Part shown: piece by piece, positions 6,876-7,749 of the stretch | Numbering within the stretch: position 1 is the first letter of the stretch | How the letters are laid out: each line of letters begins with the position of its first letter | Source: Ruminococcus sp. | GTDB taxonomy: Bacteria; Bacillota; Clostridia; Lachnospirales; Lachnospiraceae | Assembly (NCBI GenBank): GCA_020024635.1 | Contig: JAHHTL010000058.1 | Span: forward strand, 1 to 7,749 | Length of the DNA stretch: 7,749 nucleotides | Direction: 5' to 3' | Translations under genes and position numbers: made by a program | Notes under the pieces: generated by a model | Databases searched by the model: none | The model's input: the letters and a program-made list of their open reading frames with translations, nothing else | Told to the model about the DNA's origin: nothing

Positions 6876-6906
6876 TTGAGAATCGTCTGACATCATAAAA
6901 AATAAT
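6876..6906 (+). promoter_or_regulatory. Weak candidate promoter for the CPBP gene
   Basis: TTGAGA at 6876-6881 is followed, after 19 bases, by AATAAT at 6901-6906. The spacing is longer than ideal and the -10 is imperfect, so this is only the best candidate in the spacer. The CPBP gene otherwise has no visible promoter, and the upstream genes are broken, so it would need one if expressed. Confidence 0.2.
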
Positions 6907-6946
6907 TATGGAATGAAAAACGTCATTGTAAAAAGGAAAAATATAT

Positions 6947-7624
6947 ATGAATGAAAAGAAAAAGAACAAGGCAGTTGCAATAGTTTTTATAGTCATTGGT
7001 TTAGAATTATTATTTGGTCCAGGATTGTTGTACTTACTAAAAATAAATGGTGTAGAGATATACTCCGTAACAGAAGCATCACAATCGCCAGTAAAAATTT
7101 TGATGCAATGGGGGATTTTAAGTATCTATCCCATAGTATTAGTTTTTATAGTATGGAAATGGAGAAAGAAGCATTTTTTAAAAGATATGTATTTGCTTGT
7201 TCAAGATAAAAAACAGAAAATATATATTATTTCACTATGTATAATTTTAGTGGTTATGTTTGTGGTTTCAGTTGGAAAAACAGGAGACTTCGTATTAGTG
7301 GTTTTGAATTTGTTTTATTATGTGGTTGTAGTAGCTATGGTAGAAGAAATTATTCTTCGTGGATTATGTCCGTTTCTACTTCGAGATTTTTCAAAATCGG
7401 TAACCTATCTTTTGCCTAGTATATTATTTGCTGCATTACATATCTTTGCTTACAATAATTTTCAAACATTGAGTATGGAATATATTTTACAGTTTGTCAG
7501 TAGTCAGATGCTTGGATTAATTGTGAGTGGTGTGGCTTTTCAGGCTCTCAAAGAGTATACAGGAACTTTATGGATTCCTATTCTGCTTCATGCAGTTTTG
7601 GATTTTTCCTCTATTATAGTATAA
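6947..7624 (+). CDS. CPBP-family intramembrane metalloprotease (CAAX protease/Abi type)
   Basis: This 225-residue protein has about six to seven hydrophobic segments, with the catalytic motifs of the CPBP (Abi, CAAX-protease-like) family in the second half. They are EEIILRG (E133, E134, R138), FAALH (H165), and HAVLDF (H215, D219). All expected metal-binding and catalytic residues are present, so the enzyme looks intact. Family members cleave substrates inside the membrane, and several sit in bacteriocin loci as immunity or maturation proteins. Here the gene lies after a broken peptide-exporter gene, which fits such a role, but its substrate is unknown. The start is supported by AAGGA at 6933-6937, nine bases before the ATG. 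Sequence is very AT-rich (bases 7201-7260 contain 11 G+C of 60), like the broken exporter and unlike the upstream operon. A stem-loop covers its stop codon. Confidence 0.85.
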   Translation: MNEKKKNKAVAIVFIVIGLELLFGPGLLYLLKINGVEIYSVTEASQSPVKILMQWGILSIYPIVLVFIVWKWRKKHFLKDMYLLVQDKKQKIYIISLCIILVVMFVVSVGKTGDFVLVVLNLFYYVVVVAMVEEIILRGLCPFLLRDFSKSVTYLLPSILFAALHIFAYNNFQTLSMEYILQFVSSQMLGLIVSGVAFQALKEYTGTLWIPILLHAVLDFSSIIV

Positions 7625-7646
7625 AATGATATCATAGAGGAAAATC
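7601..7646. repeat. Stem-loop over the CPBP stop codon
   Basis: TTTTCCTCTATTATA (7604-7618) pairs with TATCATAGAGGAAAA (7630-7644) with one mismatch (T7615 against C7633), giving a 15-base stem and an 11-base loop that contains the TAA stop at 7622-7624. It lacks a U-rich tail on the plus strand, so it is not a standard intrinsic terminator. It may slow transcription or protect the 3' end of the transcript. Confidence 0.5.
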
Positions 7647-7699
7647 AAGTATCCGTCGTGTTAAAATACGTATAGTTCTTATTTCCTTTCCATAAAACT

Positions 7700-7745
7700 A
7701 AACCTCCAAACTGAGTAATTCTATCTTACATCAGTTTGAAGGTTT
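7700..7745 (-). terminator. Hairpin, possible terminator of an out-of-window minus-strand gene
   Basis: AAACCTCCAAACTGA (7700-7714) and TCAGTTTGAAGGTTT (7731-7745) form a 15-base inverted repeat with a 16-base loop. In minus-strand RNA the single mismatch becomes a G-U pair, and the stem is followed by AGUUUU, a short U-rich tail. That favours use by a convergent gene to the right of the window. In the plus direction the tail is ACAU and no termination is expected. It could instead be part of a mobile-element end; the window stops four bases after it. Confidence 0.4.
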
Positions 7746-7749
7746 ACAT

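Larger units (their letters stand above)
6549..6946. other. Gene-poor stretch between exporter relic and CPBP gene
   Basis: About 400 bases with stops in all frames and no supported gene. Short coding-like snatches occur in different frames: a membrane-peptide relic at 6690-6794, and a segment near 6828-6876 reading GNALLPEIQNMDF before a stop. This pattern suggests decayed coding sequence rather than a regulatory region. I see no tRNA, terminator or repeat here. Confidence 0.5.

Noticed and set aside
6842..6898. 18-codon frame with two adjacent cysteines (MLCCRK) after a purine-rich stretch, considered as a peptide precursor
   Set aside because: It is too short, has no leader-core layout, and lies in decayed sequence; two cysteines are not enough to call a precursor.
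1..7749. CRISPR array, tRNA, rRNA or riboswitch
   Set aside because: No regularly spaced repeats, cloverleaf-like sequences or known aptamer cores were seen on reading the window.

Overview
The window looks like an accessory region from a low-to-mid-GC anaerobic Firmicute, probably a Clostridia/Lachnospiraceae-type gut bacterium. This is inferred from the strong AGGAGG Shine-Dalgarno sites, an extended -10 promoter, AT-rich spacers, and the families present: an IS1182-type transposase relic, a DUF6034-like lipoprotein, a SPASM fragment resembling clostridial peptide maturases, and a CPBP protease. No 16S or housekeeping gene is present, so the assignment stays at that level.

Layout. (1) 1-483: debris. 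It holds a frameshifted IS1182-like transposase fragment on the minus strand, running off the left edge, and a minus-strand remnant of a small secreted protein. (2) 484-2899: a strong promoter (TTGATA-16-TATAAT with TGn) inside a widely spaced 10-bp inverted repeat, driving an intact, tightly coupled ABC exporter operon of two ABC-2-type permeases (604-1359, 1352-2245) and a BcrA/LanF-type ATPase (2258-2899). (3) 2922-3356: an AT-rich orphan SPASM iron-sulfur domain with no radical SAM core, whose reading frame runs into the next gene. (4) 3262-4782: an intact 506-residue lipoprotein that resembles the ABC genes in base composition. (5) 4783-6548: AT-rich decayed sequence. It holds an unrecognised 83-codon ORF, then an ABC exporter (membrane domain plus ATPase) that lacks its N-terminus and has lost its signature motif through an out-of-frame deletion. 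(6) 6549-6946: about 400 bases with no supported gene apart from a 34-codon membrane-peptide relic. (7) 6947-7624: an intact CPBP-family intramembrane protease, followed by two hairpins.

Interpretation. The window appears to be two interleaved systems. One is intact: a three-gene ABC exporter plus lipoprotein, probably for export of, or self-protection against, a peptide or other envelope-active compound. The other is a decayed ribosomally synthesised peptide (RiPP) locus, left as the SPASM tail of a radical SAM maturase, a broken exporter and perhaps the CPBP protease. No precursor peptide or complete maturase survives here. I see no complete new system. The most interesting feature is the orphan SPASM reading frame lying between the ATPase and lipoprotein genes.
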